From Mactromeris polynyma (lineage: Eukaryota; Mollusca; Bivalvia; Venerida; Mactridae): a stretch of 64,000 bases of DNA. The notes beneath the pieces were generated by a model. The model did not search any database. It was not told the origin of the DNA and saw nothing but the letters and a program-made list of their open reading frames with translations. The position numbers were made by a program, and so were the translations under genes. Positions within the stretch are counted from its first letter, which is position 1. Each line of letters begins with the position of its first letter. The stretch is taken from assembly GCA_032209605.1 (NCBI GenBank), contig JASFXZ010000005.1, forward strand, positions 19,086,860 to 19,150,859. Reading direction: 5' to 3'. Positions 33,962-43,759 of the stretch are shown here, piece by piece.

Positions 33962-34266
33962 AATACAAATAAGAAATATCTTGAAAAAAGATGGTTGGCA
34001 CAATTTGAAGGTTAAGATTTGTTGTGCAACATAAAAAAATGCCGAGATGATACAACTGCTGGTTACTTCAGATCCAAAATGGATTTCGGTAAACTCACCA
34101 AAATTCAGTGGATTTCGGTAAGGTAAGGTACCCTTTATCATAAGGTTACAAACGTTGTTCGGTTGAAGAGAAATTGCCTTGCTGTGATTAACGTAAGATT
34201 TGATTGGTTTACACAACACTGATATGCAAATAGCAAAACCATGTCAGTACGGTTGGCCGAAAAATA
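33962..34266 (+). repeat. Dispersed repeat copy, inverted relative to 25355-25677
   Basis: Reverse-complement partner of 25355-25677, with the same block order (AAATATCTTGAAAAAAGATGG ... CAAAACCATGT). The 95-codon ORF on its minus strand is not conserved in the other copy. Confidence 0.75.
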
Positions 34267-35189
34267 TTTAACAGACAAACAAACTCTCAACCTGCAGAAC
34301 AAATGTTTACTCAGTCATGTAACAAGAAATAGACAGATATATATATAAGGTCATTGGTCTCAACACTGTTTCAAACTTAATATTTAGGGTCAACTGTTGA
34401 AAGTAAGTGTCCCCAGGACATAAATAGGAATCCTTTGACTCCAAATAAAGGACTTCCCGAGAACCTGTTTTAAGATTTAGTGACATACAGCAAAGAAGAA
34501 ACTTTCATATTCATATTTACAACAACAAAAAGCGGACAAAAACCCCACAATTTTACCTTATTGCACTATGGTTCAGAGTACTGTGATAAAATTGCCTTTA
34601 ACTCAAATATACCCAAACCAGTACTTAATTTTTAATACCCAAAATAAAGGTGTGTAAATCTATTCAGATATTGTATGCAAATGTGGTGCAAAGCATTAAA
34701 TGATGAAAGGAATATGTTTTAAAAAAGAAATAAAGATAAATTCATCAATTGCTTTTATAAACATTTACAAGTCAACTCTTTTCACCAACATTTCTAATTG
34801 TATCATGATCCTGTCACTCAAAGTTTTCAATGACATTATTTATAAATGTTTCCACTACAGAAAACAAGTTTATAAGACGTAATAGTGACATATTCATGGT
34901 CTATGAAGGCTGAAGAAGATTTTAAGCTAATACCCTACCCCTGATTTCACAATGATAATCTGGCCTGATACTTACCAGTGGGATTTACATATGCTGCATA
35001 TAAGTTTGAGCGAGACTGTATCCAGTCTACAGAATGTGACAATTCAATGTAATTAAGACTATTTCGGTAAAAATTTCCATTCCTGCAACATCTGAGTTTG
35101 CATAAATATATAATAGCAAATGGACAGTGATATACCAAATACATGAACAAGAAAAAAAGAAGACAGGCAAATGGTCAAAGGGAAAAGGT

Positions 35190-35350
35190 CAGACTCCTGA
35201 TCCTGAAGTTGAGGGTTCAAATCTTGCAATTGGGTAATTCTTCCATGTTCTTGACAACTACTGAATTAGGGAGGGGCTTGTACTGGTTGAAGTACAAGCA
35301 AGCAGTCACTGAGAGTGATTAGTAACAGTTTCAGTAATAACAAGTTCACA
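35190..35350 (+). mobile_element. Possible tRNA-derived SINE fragment
   Basis: GAGGGTTCAAATC (35211-35223) is a box-B-like motif preceded by an anticodon-stem-like CTCCTGATCCTGAAG. Box A is unclear. Weak call. Confidence 0.35.
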
Positions 35351-35379
35351 ATTGATGTAAAACAAGTAAGTTTAAACTA

Positions 35380-35581
35380 AGGCCAAAAAAAATATCTGTG
35401 TTTAGGGTAACGGTCTCAAAAATGCTAGGTAGGGTAGGGACAAATTTTTTTTGTTTTTTTTTCCAAAAACAATTAAAAATCGAAAAAAAAAATCTCCAGG
35501 GTCGTAAAAAACTCTAGGGTCGGGTTTTTTCGACAGGTAGGGTCGGGTTAACCGAAACACAGATATTTTTTTTTTAGGCCT
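35380..35581. mobile_element. MITE with about 35-bp inverted ends next to the TTLL2 stop
   Basis: The left end GGCCAAAAAAAATATCTGTG and the reverse of the right end GGCCTAAAAAAAAAATATCT match through ATCTGTGTTT(A/C)GG. The interior has repeated TAGGGT(C/A)GGG. About 202 bp, non-coding. It lies 40 bp beyond the TTLL2 stop codon, so it is probably in or next to the 3' UTR. Confidence 0.75.
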
Positions 35582-35620
35582 AAACCAAAAACAAGTAAAT
35601 ACTCACCACCATTGTGTTGA

Positions 35621-38086
35621 TCAGGTTTCTTCAGGAGGAGGTTTGATAGGAGCCCAAAGTCTCTCATCATCTGGAGAATTACCATAAGCTACAAGACCAC
35701 TCAACTTTTTGTCATCCAGATTCTTATCTACCTCCAATTTCATTTCTCTGAAGAGTTTCTGAGTCTCTTTTATTACAATATGGGCATCTAGAGTTGTATT
35801 GGCAGCTTTGTGTGTTCCTTCATTAAAAGGAAAGACTAGAAAGAAATCTCCAACTCTAGGAGGTGGACCCTTAGGTTTATTATGCACCAATATTGACTTT
35901 GACTTCTGTCTGAATCTACTAGTTGGATTCTTTTTCGACATTCCAGTCAAACCTAGATTTATGGTCTCTTTTTCCCTTGGACCCTTGGATACTGTTGACA
36001 TGCTAGAAACCACCATTTGTGCTCTGTTTTTCTGATTTATATCCATGTCACTTCTAGCAGTTACATTTCCAAATCTTGAGTTAGTCCTTGCACCAATGTT
36101 CCTCGATGGAATTCGCTCACTATTTACTGATCCATTTTCCAAATTTCTCGATGGTCCACGCTCAAAATTTCTGCTTCTATTCAGATTTCTGTCTATATGT
36201 GGCACATTAACTCTCGTTTTACTTCTGAAACTAATTATGTTATTTGTAGTAGTTCCTCTATTCGAGACTTTTCTCAATGACCTTGAATTCTCATTTGGTC
36301 TTAACGACTTTATTTTAAAAACTTCACTTTCCCTAGGAATCTCTGACAATATCTCCTTTTGCAGTGATGACTGTCCAGTAAAACTTCTTCTACGATGACT
36401 CAACATTTTATTCTTTGAATTTTTTGAACTAGAAACTGGAACTTTGTCCGAGTTATCAGAAAAACTGGAATAAGCACTATCAGAGTTTCCAAAACTGTTC
36501 AATGACATTTTGTCACCTCGTTGACTTAACGAATGCACTGACTCAGGTTTCCTCACTATAGACGACATTGTTCCACTTCTTTCAAAGGATCCGTAAGATC
36601 TTTCCTTCTCCATATTTGTCGGACCAAGTGTAAAGATGGGTGTAGGAGTACATTTACCAGATCTTGATGTATATGCAGGAAATATGTCAGCTTCAATACC
36701 TTCACTTTTAGTGCTAGATCTAACTGATTCGCAATCACTGTCATCTTTTTCATCATCAGAGGGGTTTACCAGTGGCAATCCATAGCACATTTTTTCCTCG
36801 CTAGTTTTATTAATGGAAGGATTATCCTGTTGTATGAAAGACAATGTGTGTTCAATCACAGGTGGCTCAATGCTTTTTAATACATTAGAGATTGTAGAAT
36901 TCATTCTTTGTATACTTCCCCTCTGACTCAATCTACTTGAAGAAGCATTTCGATCAATTGGCTCAGGTCTGTTTTTGTTTGCAGACATTCTTCCGCGAGC
37001 TGTCACTCGACCGGCGTTCAAAGGTTTAACAAAGCCACCCCTCTCAGCATCATTATCCTTGAAATTCAACATATCCATTAAATCATGAATCATTGGTTTC
37101 TTCACCAGGATGTCTATCTGGCAGTCAGCACTAAGGGCGGGGCTAAAATTGACTTCAAGAAGCCATGGTTTCATTTTATCATCAATCAAAACATCAAAGC
37201 CATATAACTCGTAACAGTTCTTCTCTTTTGGCACTTGTGGGGCTTGAATTAATAAAGTTAAAATGATGATATTAGCAATTCGAGCCCAAAGAAGGCGGTC
37301 GTCTAGACTATTTTGGTGAAAGTAGTAACGTAACTGAGTTAGAGTCCACTTGCACCCAGGTCCAATCCTTTCCTTGTCTGTAGCATATGATGGACTGTGT
37401 TTGTTAATAGATGTATTCGTTAAATGGGAAAAAACGTTGTTTAAAGCAGTCATATCAAATTTTTCAGTACTAAATCTTACAATTCCTTCTTGGAATACGT
37501 ACACCGTCAGAGGATGGAATGATGGAACGGCAACGTAAAGACGTATATCAAACTTGTAACCACCAATCAACAGTGGATTAGCAATATACTGCTGTACAAC
37601 TGCATTACAGTCATACTGTAGATCAGAAATGTCTCGAAACAAAAATATTCCCCGACCTCTCGACATGTCGGCAGGTTTACATATCCAAGCAAACTGTTTT
37701 GGTTCAATTTTCGCTTTAAGTTTACCATATTCTGCAACAAATCTTGTGTAATCATTTGGTAAGTTGAACGACAAAGGACTAAAGTTGTACATCCCCGCGC
37801 CATGAACACCTTTCATGCGCTTTAAGTGTCTAACCAAGCAATCTTTTCTTGTAATTCCTGTCGATTTGGGGTAGTGGTTAAGTCTCTGCCATGGTTGTAT
37901 ATTCTCATAGTCGCACAATCTGAACCGTGACGTCCTCCACCACAGATTCCAATCTGAATCTTCCTGTTCATCTTCATCAAACTCGATCCAGCCACGTTCA
38001 AGAAAAACTTGATGCAACAGCTCTGGTCCCTGGCCATGATCGTTCACCCGAAACACAAGTGGTTTCTTCTGTACTCCATTTGACAT
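35621..38086 (-). CDS. TTLL2: TTLL2, probable tubulin polyglutamylase, intronless coding region, 821 aa
   Basis: Tubulin-tyrosine-ligase-like enzyme that should ligate glutamate to tubulin side chains using ATP, typically on axonemal microtubules. Residues about 8-345 form the TTL/ATP-grasp domain: RTSRFR near 51-56, PNDY near 110, ICKPADMSRGRGIFLF 135-150 (nucleotide binding), QQYIANPLLIGGYKFDIRLYV 165-185, HLTNTSINKHS 221-231, and the metal/ATP motif LLEVNFSPAL 309-318. The motifs DWNLWWRTS and QLNHxP-like RLNHYPKS point to the TTLL2 branch. Residues 350-821 are serine-, arginine- and asparagine-rich and look disordered; this tail is longer than in the human protein (about 590 aa). The ATG at 38086 is preceded by an in-frame TAG. 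On the minus strand a strong T-tract acceptor ends at 38168, so the exon begins at 38167 with an 81-nt leader and an untranslated upstream exon is implied. A single coding exon is also known for mammalian TTLL2. Confidence 0.93.
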   Translation of the reverse strand: MSNGVQKKPLVFRVNDHGQGPELLHQVFLERGWIEFDEDEQEDSDWNLWWRTSRFRLCDYENIQPWQRLNHYPKSTGITRKDCLVRHLKRMKGVHGAGMYNFSPLSFNLPNDYTRFVAEYGKLKAKIEPKQFAWICKPADMSRGRGIFLFRDISDLQYDCNAVVQQYIANPLLIGGYKFDIRLYVAVPSFHPLTVYVFQEGIVRFSTEKFDMTALNNVFSHLTNTSINKHSPSYATDKERIGPGCKWTLTQLRYYFHQNSLDDRLLWARIANIIILTLLIQAPQVPKEKNCYELYGFDVLIDDKMKPWLLEVNFSPALSADCQIDILVKKPMIHDLMDMLNFKDNDAERGGFVKPLNAGRVTARGRMSANKNRPEPIDRNASSSRLSQRGSIQRMNSTISNVLKSIEPPVIEHTLSFIQQDNPSINKTSEEKMCYGLPLVNPSDDEKDDSDCESVRSSTKSEGIEADIFPAYTSRSGKCTPTPIFTLGPTNMEKERSYGSFERSGTMSSIVRKPESVHSLSQRGDKMSLNSFGNSDSAYSSFSDNSDKVPVSSSKNSKNKMLSHRRRSFTGQSSLQKEILSEIPRESEVFKIKSLRPNENSRSLRKVSNRGTTTNNIISFRSKTRVNVPHIDRNLNRSRNFERGPSRNLENGSVNSERIPSRNIGARTNSRFGNVTARSDMDINQKNRAQMVVSSMSTVSKGPREKETINLGLTGMSKKNPTSRFRQKSKSILVHNKPKGPPPRVGDFFLVFPFNEGTHKAANTTLDAHIVIKETQKLFREMKLEVDKNLDDKKLSGLVAYGNSPDDERLWAPIKPPPEET

Positions 38087-38167
38087 TATCTAGATATACC
38101 TTGTTGTGCAGTCAACGCTATCACAAAAACTGCCAACTTGACAGTGGGAATAAGGCATTTTGTAAAT
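38087..38167 (-). other. 5' UTR of TTLL2 coding exon with upstream splice acceptor
   Basis: On the minus strand a long polypyrimidine tract followed by CAG abuts position 38167, an excellent 3' splice site. It lies 81 nt upstream of the TTLL2 ATG. This indicates that the otherwise intronless gene has at least one spliced non-coding leader exon further right. That exon was not located in 38168-41170. Confidence 0.55.
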
Positions 38168-39563
38168 CTGAAAAAAAAAATATGAGTATATTAAATTCAG
38201 AAAATTTCGACTTAAATACTTCTGAAGCAGACGTCAAAGTATTAGTCTTGCTTTACTACAGATAATATTTCAACCAAAAATGCAAAATTTACAGCATGAC
38301 TAAATTAAGCTTAAGAAAGTGAAATTGTTTTACCTGTAATAAAAGTATAAAAACAAGCAATTATATTAATGACAGAAAATTTATGAGTCATATAAATATT
38401 CAACTACAATGTATATAAAAATAAATCCATATTAAGGTTTTCCTTCTACTGTATTCTTTTCCAGTAACTGGTACTCTTTTCTAGTTACCGGGGGGGTATT
38501 GAACCAAATTTGAGACAACTAGTTTTCAGCTATTTTACATAATTGTTCCCTTATATAGACGCAAAATTAGCATATATTATTTGCATATATATCTATTTAA
38601 AGCCTCACAAAATGTAAATGCTTGATTTGTGATATCTATCAGACAGTGCTGGGTGAACAGTTCTATGTGTACCGTGTAAACAAACAGAACTTGAAGGAGT
38701 GGATGTAGTTACATACAGTCAGTCTCGCCTACAACAAACACTGACATATTTAATGCGTTTCACAATATGTTAATTTTGTAACATGTATTTGAAAATAAAT
38801 TAAATTACCTGTATATACTATATACAGTACAAGTTTGTGTCCTGAATCTTACAAATAATCATATAATCCTAATATAATTCCAATATTTAATCAGCCACAC
38901 AAAATTTATCTAATAATACACTTGTATGTATACATTTGATTTATAATAACAAGAGCTATTTGTACAAAACATAAGTATGCCCCCCTCCCCCCCATAGCCC
39001 TTGGAAGTGAGTGGAAAACATTTTGTCATTTTGTGAAGTTTGATGATGTAGGCTGAATCTAATTCTCTAATTTCTGATCAGATACCATACTCAGAGGGAA
39101 GATCACTGTGAATATGAATTTTCTTCTGTGTGATTCAACAATAATGTTTAGCAATTGGCTAAGTGTAACCATACTATGAAATCCCAAGTATACTGCAATT
39201 GCTGATGATAAATAATTTTCAATCTCTTCCCCAGGTCACTACATGTATCGGCCTCTCACATAGTGTTGTACATGTATTGACCTTTCAAAACAATTGGGGT
39301 CATCCACTGACCATCCAATGAAGTTTGCCCAAGCATTCTGCAGTTATTTATTGGAAATTGCTTCTAATATTAAGGTCACAATGGCCTTTGACCTAATCAG
39401 CCCCAAAAAAGGTAGGATCATCATTAATGTTTCATTTATTTGAATGTGATAACTCACTGCCCAAGTTTACTCTATTGCAAAGAAGATCCAGGACGAAAAT
39501 TATGTGAAAATCAAAACATAATACAATAGCAAAAATATCATTAATAAACTTAGAGCAAAGGTA
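38168..39563. other. Upstream flank of TTLL2, no gene seen
   Basis: Should contain the untranslated first exon and promoter of TTLL2, but neither could be pinned down. 38980-39420 resembles degraded dispersed repeats (TATGCCCCCC, GGTCACAATGGCCTTTGACC). Confidence 0.35.
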
Positions 39564-39772
39564 AGGCCATCCTTAAACAATTGTTTGTTTGCACTTACAC
39601 GATCTGGAATTTTAACAGTGGGTAGGTAGAATTTTTTTTTTAGTTTAGTACTGTAATGGCTAAAAGACGGAAACATTATTTTTCATTGATGAACCTAAAA
39701 GTAAATTGAGTCACAGTATTTTTCATGAGTCTTTCACGTAACTGCAAACAAACAATTTTTAAGGATGGCCTA
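39564..39772. mobile_element. MITE, AGGCCATCCTTAAA ends
   Basis: The left arm AGGCCATCCTTAAACAATTG is the inverse of the right arm CAATTTTTAAGGATGGCCT; pairing extends through TTGTTTGTTTGCA-TTAC for about 35 bp. 209 bp, non-coding. Confidence 0.85.
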
Positions 39773-39940
39773 AACATGGTGTATTTAATATTATTTCAAT
39801 AACGATGCGAGTATTGACAACAAAAATGAGAATGAACAATAATAAGTCCAATAAGGACAACTGACCACGTCAACTACCGTATTAAAAAGCGTAACACGGG
39901 AAGAGATCTAAAAATGTATCACTATTTTTCATGTATATTC

Positions 39941-40367
39941 TAGAGCTTCAACAATACAACTGTGAACTGTCAATTCGATTTTTTTCCCCTTCGATTATTT
40001 ATATATGTATATGTAACAGCATTCTCATTCATCTTAAGGCTTTTGCATTAATTTCGGGCAAATTGAAATTAAGAGTTTTGCAAATAAAAATTGATAGACT
40101 ACAGAAACAACTTAGTATTTGTTCACTGTGGTCTTACTTCTCAAATTTAAAGAATACATTGGGAAAAAAACACCTTTCACAACAGGACTTTCTTAATTTG
40201 TGAAAATATGACTAGAAAAACCCGTGCTTACTGTACCAAATAACAGTTTGGTGAACTGGAACTAAAAAAAGCGAATCGAATCGAAAATACCAGGGTTTGA
40301 ATCGTGAATCGAAATGTGAGCTCCGTAGTCGAATTCCGATGCATCGCATCGAATCGTTGAAGCTCTA
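39941..40367. mobile_element. hAT-type MITE, 427 bp, with 8-bp target-site duplication
   Basis: Ends are TAGAGCTTCAACAAT... and ...AATCGTTGAAGCTCTA. The flanks are GTATATTC on both sides (39933-39940 and 40368-40375). An exact 8-bp duplication and short inverted ends define hAT. The interior has TCGAATCGAAAATACC / GATTCG-rich palindromic sequence and no transposase. Confidence 0.9.
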
Positions 40368-40670
40368 GTATATTCATGTATATTATTACAGTGTACAAGG
40401 AAATAATTATATATGGAAATAACAAATATTTTCTGAACTTTTAAGAATTTTCAGTGTACAACAACACAAAGATACAAACATTTGCAGTTGTTTTTCCTGT
40501 ATTCTTAAGAAATGTCAGTAACATTATACATAGACATATCAAGTTTAATAGCTCACTTGCATATAAAAGAGGACATAATCTTCCACAGTGTAAAAATATC
40601 TACAATCAATATATTTTCCTAAATGTTTTTAAATAACTGGCCCACATTCAGTATTTTTAAATAAAAAATA

Positions 40671-40822
40671 CAATAAAACCTCACATAAAGACCACCTCAA
40701 AATTAAGAACTCAGTCCATTTCCCCCATTTTGCTCTATATTCAACCTCAATATTAAGACCACCTCAATAATAAGACCAGTTTTCAAGGGTCCTAAAGGTG
40801 GTCTTATTATTGAGGTTTTACA
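40671..40822. mobile_element. MITE family B, copy 3 (reverse orientation)
   Basis: Starts CAATAAAACCTCACATAAAG and ends TTATTATTGAGGTTTTACAG. Contains the reverse complements of the family blocks (ATTCAACCTCAATATTAAGA, CCAGTTTTCAAGGGTCC). About 152 bp; its left terminus is eroded. Confidence 0.8.
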
Positions 40823-41170
40823 GTACCACAATACTGTAAGATCTACAGAAGAAATTTATACATTTTGTGTCAACATTGGGACATTTCATTGCATAATGTA
40901 CAATAACTTATGTGTTAGATATATTTTCAACAATAGATAGCAAATATAAAAGTTAACACAGATTATGGACCTTCTAGAGGATTAGCTTAAGTTATTCAGC
41001 CCCTAAGCCTAAGGACAAACACCTAGCTATATTATTTTTCTTTTGAAAATAATGAATAAGCTAACTGAAATTATCGCCATATCTCTTTTTTTCTATAATA
41101 TTTTTCTGATTGATATTTGCCACCAATAAGAATTTTGTCAAACCTATTCATGATATTGTACAGTGCATAT

Positions 41171-43759
41171 CTGTATTCTCGCGGTACTTAATGAATAATG
41201 AAGAATAAATAAGAAATAGTTAACTTACCATCAAAAATCTGCACACTATCATGAATTGCAATCATATCCAAACACCAAACAGCAAAATATTATTGTTAAA
41301 ATGTCACAAATTCGTAAAAAATGTTAAAAATGTACATGGGGTCACCGCCATATTTAATGGCTGACGTCATCACTATTCTCGCGGTATTTCAATAATGTTC
41401 TAAAAATAGATGAAGTATAGGCGTCAGATTACTAAATTGATCTGTATTCTGCACAACTGTCGTTTACAATGTAAATCAAATGTAAATATAAACTTTAAAC
41501 AATTTAAGTGATAAACTTGAACACATTTTGTTAAACACTGTCAATATATTATTATTCTGGACAGTGGACACATCTGAATACACTACCCCTCCTCAACACA
41601 TTGACGTTAGAGCAGTGTGTTAAGTGGACCCAATGTTCACAAAAATCACATTGACCCCATTTTACAATGGTCACTGACATGCATCCTCTAAGTTGGGGAG
41701 GAAAGTTTTTGTTGCAAACACAACAGGGGTCATTATCTTCATCAATATCACTGTCAGAATCATCCAAATCTAGAGGGGCACCACTTTTTTTTGATAGACC
41801 CGATGTTGATGGCTTTGGATATGCTTTGGCTGTTTGGTATGTTTTACCGATTTTTATATGTTGACATGAATTGCATTCTCTTTTCTTTATGCCAACAGAC
41901 TGTCTTTTTTGTTCCATTTCGGTTATAGTTTCTATGTTGTTTTGAGCAAGTAAGTTACCAATAAATTTTTTAGGTGGGACAAATTTTTTCCGTGGTCTCT
42001 GGACAACTTGGGTTATTTTAATACTGTCTAAGAAATTTGTTTGATCTTTTTGTATTTCTACGTCAGTTTGACTTTCCATTGTCTTGTTTTCGGCCGGTTC
42101 ATCATAAGTATTTGTGCTTTGCTGGGCATGATATATAGAAGCGGGAAGCGTTTGTGTTACAGATATCATCTCACTATCAAAAGGATAAATTCCTGCTTTT
42201 TTAAATGCAGATATTACATTATCTGGAGAGAATGCTCTGGCATATGGTTTGGCAGTAAGTCTTGCCACCTCATATCTGGTTATGGCTATTCCTGGGTTGC
42301 TGTGCATATATGATTTACACTCCATGTAAAAGTACCTTTTCATAGGCCCAAACACGCCCACATCTAATGGCTGAGTTAGATGACTAGAATGTGGGGGGGA
42401 GTACAAATAGTATGATGTTGTGCTCTTTTGCCCAGGTGGTCAGTGTAAGGGAAATATGCGATTTATGTCCATCATATAGAATGAGGGTTGCAGGTCTATT
42501 TGAATCTTTGACAATGCCTGCATATTTTCCAAAATGTGAAGTAACATAATTTTCAAATAGTCCACGATTTATCCATCCACTCTCGGACATTCGGCCAACT
42601 GAACCTGCTGCAGCTCCATCTAGTAGGTTGTCGGACCATCGCTTCCCAGGAAATATATAAAAAGGAGGAATATGATTTCCTATGGCATTAGCCCCACCGA
42701 CCACTGTAACATTCTTTGTTCTTGGAGATGTTACAGCCTGGCGATTTGTGTTTTTATCACATATAATTTTTGGAGGCAAATGCTCTGTAGAAAAACCTGA
42801 CTCATCGATATTGTATATTCTTTCAGGTGCATTTATTAAGTCATTGGTTTCCATTATTAATTTAAGTTCTGCAAAATATGCAGTAATAACTTCATGTGAA
42901 GTACATTTGGCACGAGCCATTCCTAGCTTCTGTGGGTAACTACCTTTAGTTGCTCCCAGCGATCGACAAAGGCGTAAAACCAACCTTGACTCAGTCCATC
43001 TTTAGCTTTAACATCCTTCCCTAAAGATCTGGCATAGTCCGCTGCCATGTATTGAATATCACATATGGAATAACCATAACCTATATTTGCCATATAAACA
43101 ATATGCTCCACAAGATTCTTTTCCTCATCATTGGAAAATAACCTTGAAGGACCAGACCTACAATCAATAGTGACATTTGCCTTGTCCTGTCTCTCAGTGT
43201 AGACTCAGGGACACCATATAATCTAGATGCCCTGTAAACAGATATGCCAGACAAGGTTGCATCATATGCTCTTTTTAATTTGTCTTTATCATAGGGCCTT
43301 TTCTCCCTGTGAGTCACATGTTTCTACAAAATGGAAATGCTTGATTAGTGTAAGATCGAAGATGACACAAAAATAGATTTTTTTTATTAGTGTGAGGTCG
43401 AAAATTACCAAAAAAAACAGTAACAAGGGACGATAACATATGAACATGGTCGCATTTGAGAAATAATTTAGTGGTCTGAAGCCTATAATTGGTGGGGGGG
43501 AGAAAAGCAGACGAACATGAAACTTAAGGTATTTTTTTATTTAATACACATTATTTATTGGGGATTTCATACTGTTTGGGTAGAAAATCATTTTTATAAG
43601 GATTTTATAGCAAATACTCACCAAAAGACGATTCATACTGATGGATACGACTGTTTTTTATTTGCGATAAAAAGTAGGTCACCCGCTTTTGTTGATAAAC
43701 ACCGATGGGCGGAGTTACGCAATTACCGCGAGAATAGTGATACCGCGAGAATAGTGATG
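41171..43759 (-). mobile_element. Decayed Tigger/pogo-family DNA transposon
   Basis: Carries a broken DDE transposase and inverted ends. TCATCACTATTCTCGCGGTA at 41367-41386 is the inverse of TACCGCGAGAATAGTGATG at 43741-43759. Extra copies of the same end occur at 41171-41186 (left) and 43724-43741 (right), so each side has a doubled terminus. The outer limit on the left is therefore uncertain by about 200 bp. Confidence 0.75.
41552..43317 (-). pseudogene. Tigger-like DDE transposase with N-terminal HTH and C-terminal PHD-like finger, frameshifted
   Basis: In order: a helix-turn-helix psq-like segment (YRASRLYGVPESTLRDRT); a CENP-B/pogo-type second DNA-binding region ending in GWFYAFVDRW; the DDE_1 core with YNIDESGFS (first Asp), LILYDGHKSH (second Asp) and LTQPLDVGVFGPMK (third Asp); and a C-terminal Cys/His cluster (CCVCNK ... 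CDFCEHWVHLTHC ... FRCVHC) typical of a PHD finger. The frame is broken about 43170-43190, about 42930-42960, and at a run of seven G at 42393-42399. The ends of the frame are otherwise intact. A relic, or, less likely, an assembly with homopolymer errors. Mobility lost. Confidence 0.85.

Noticed and set aside
36045..36398. 117-codon ORF on the plus strand
   Set aside because: Antisense shadow of the TTLL2 tail.
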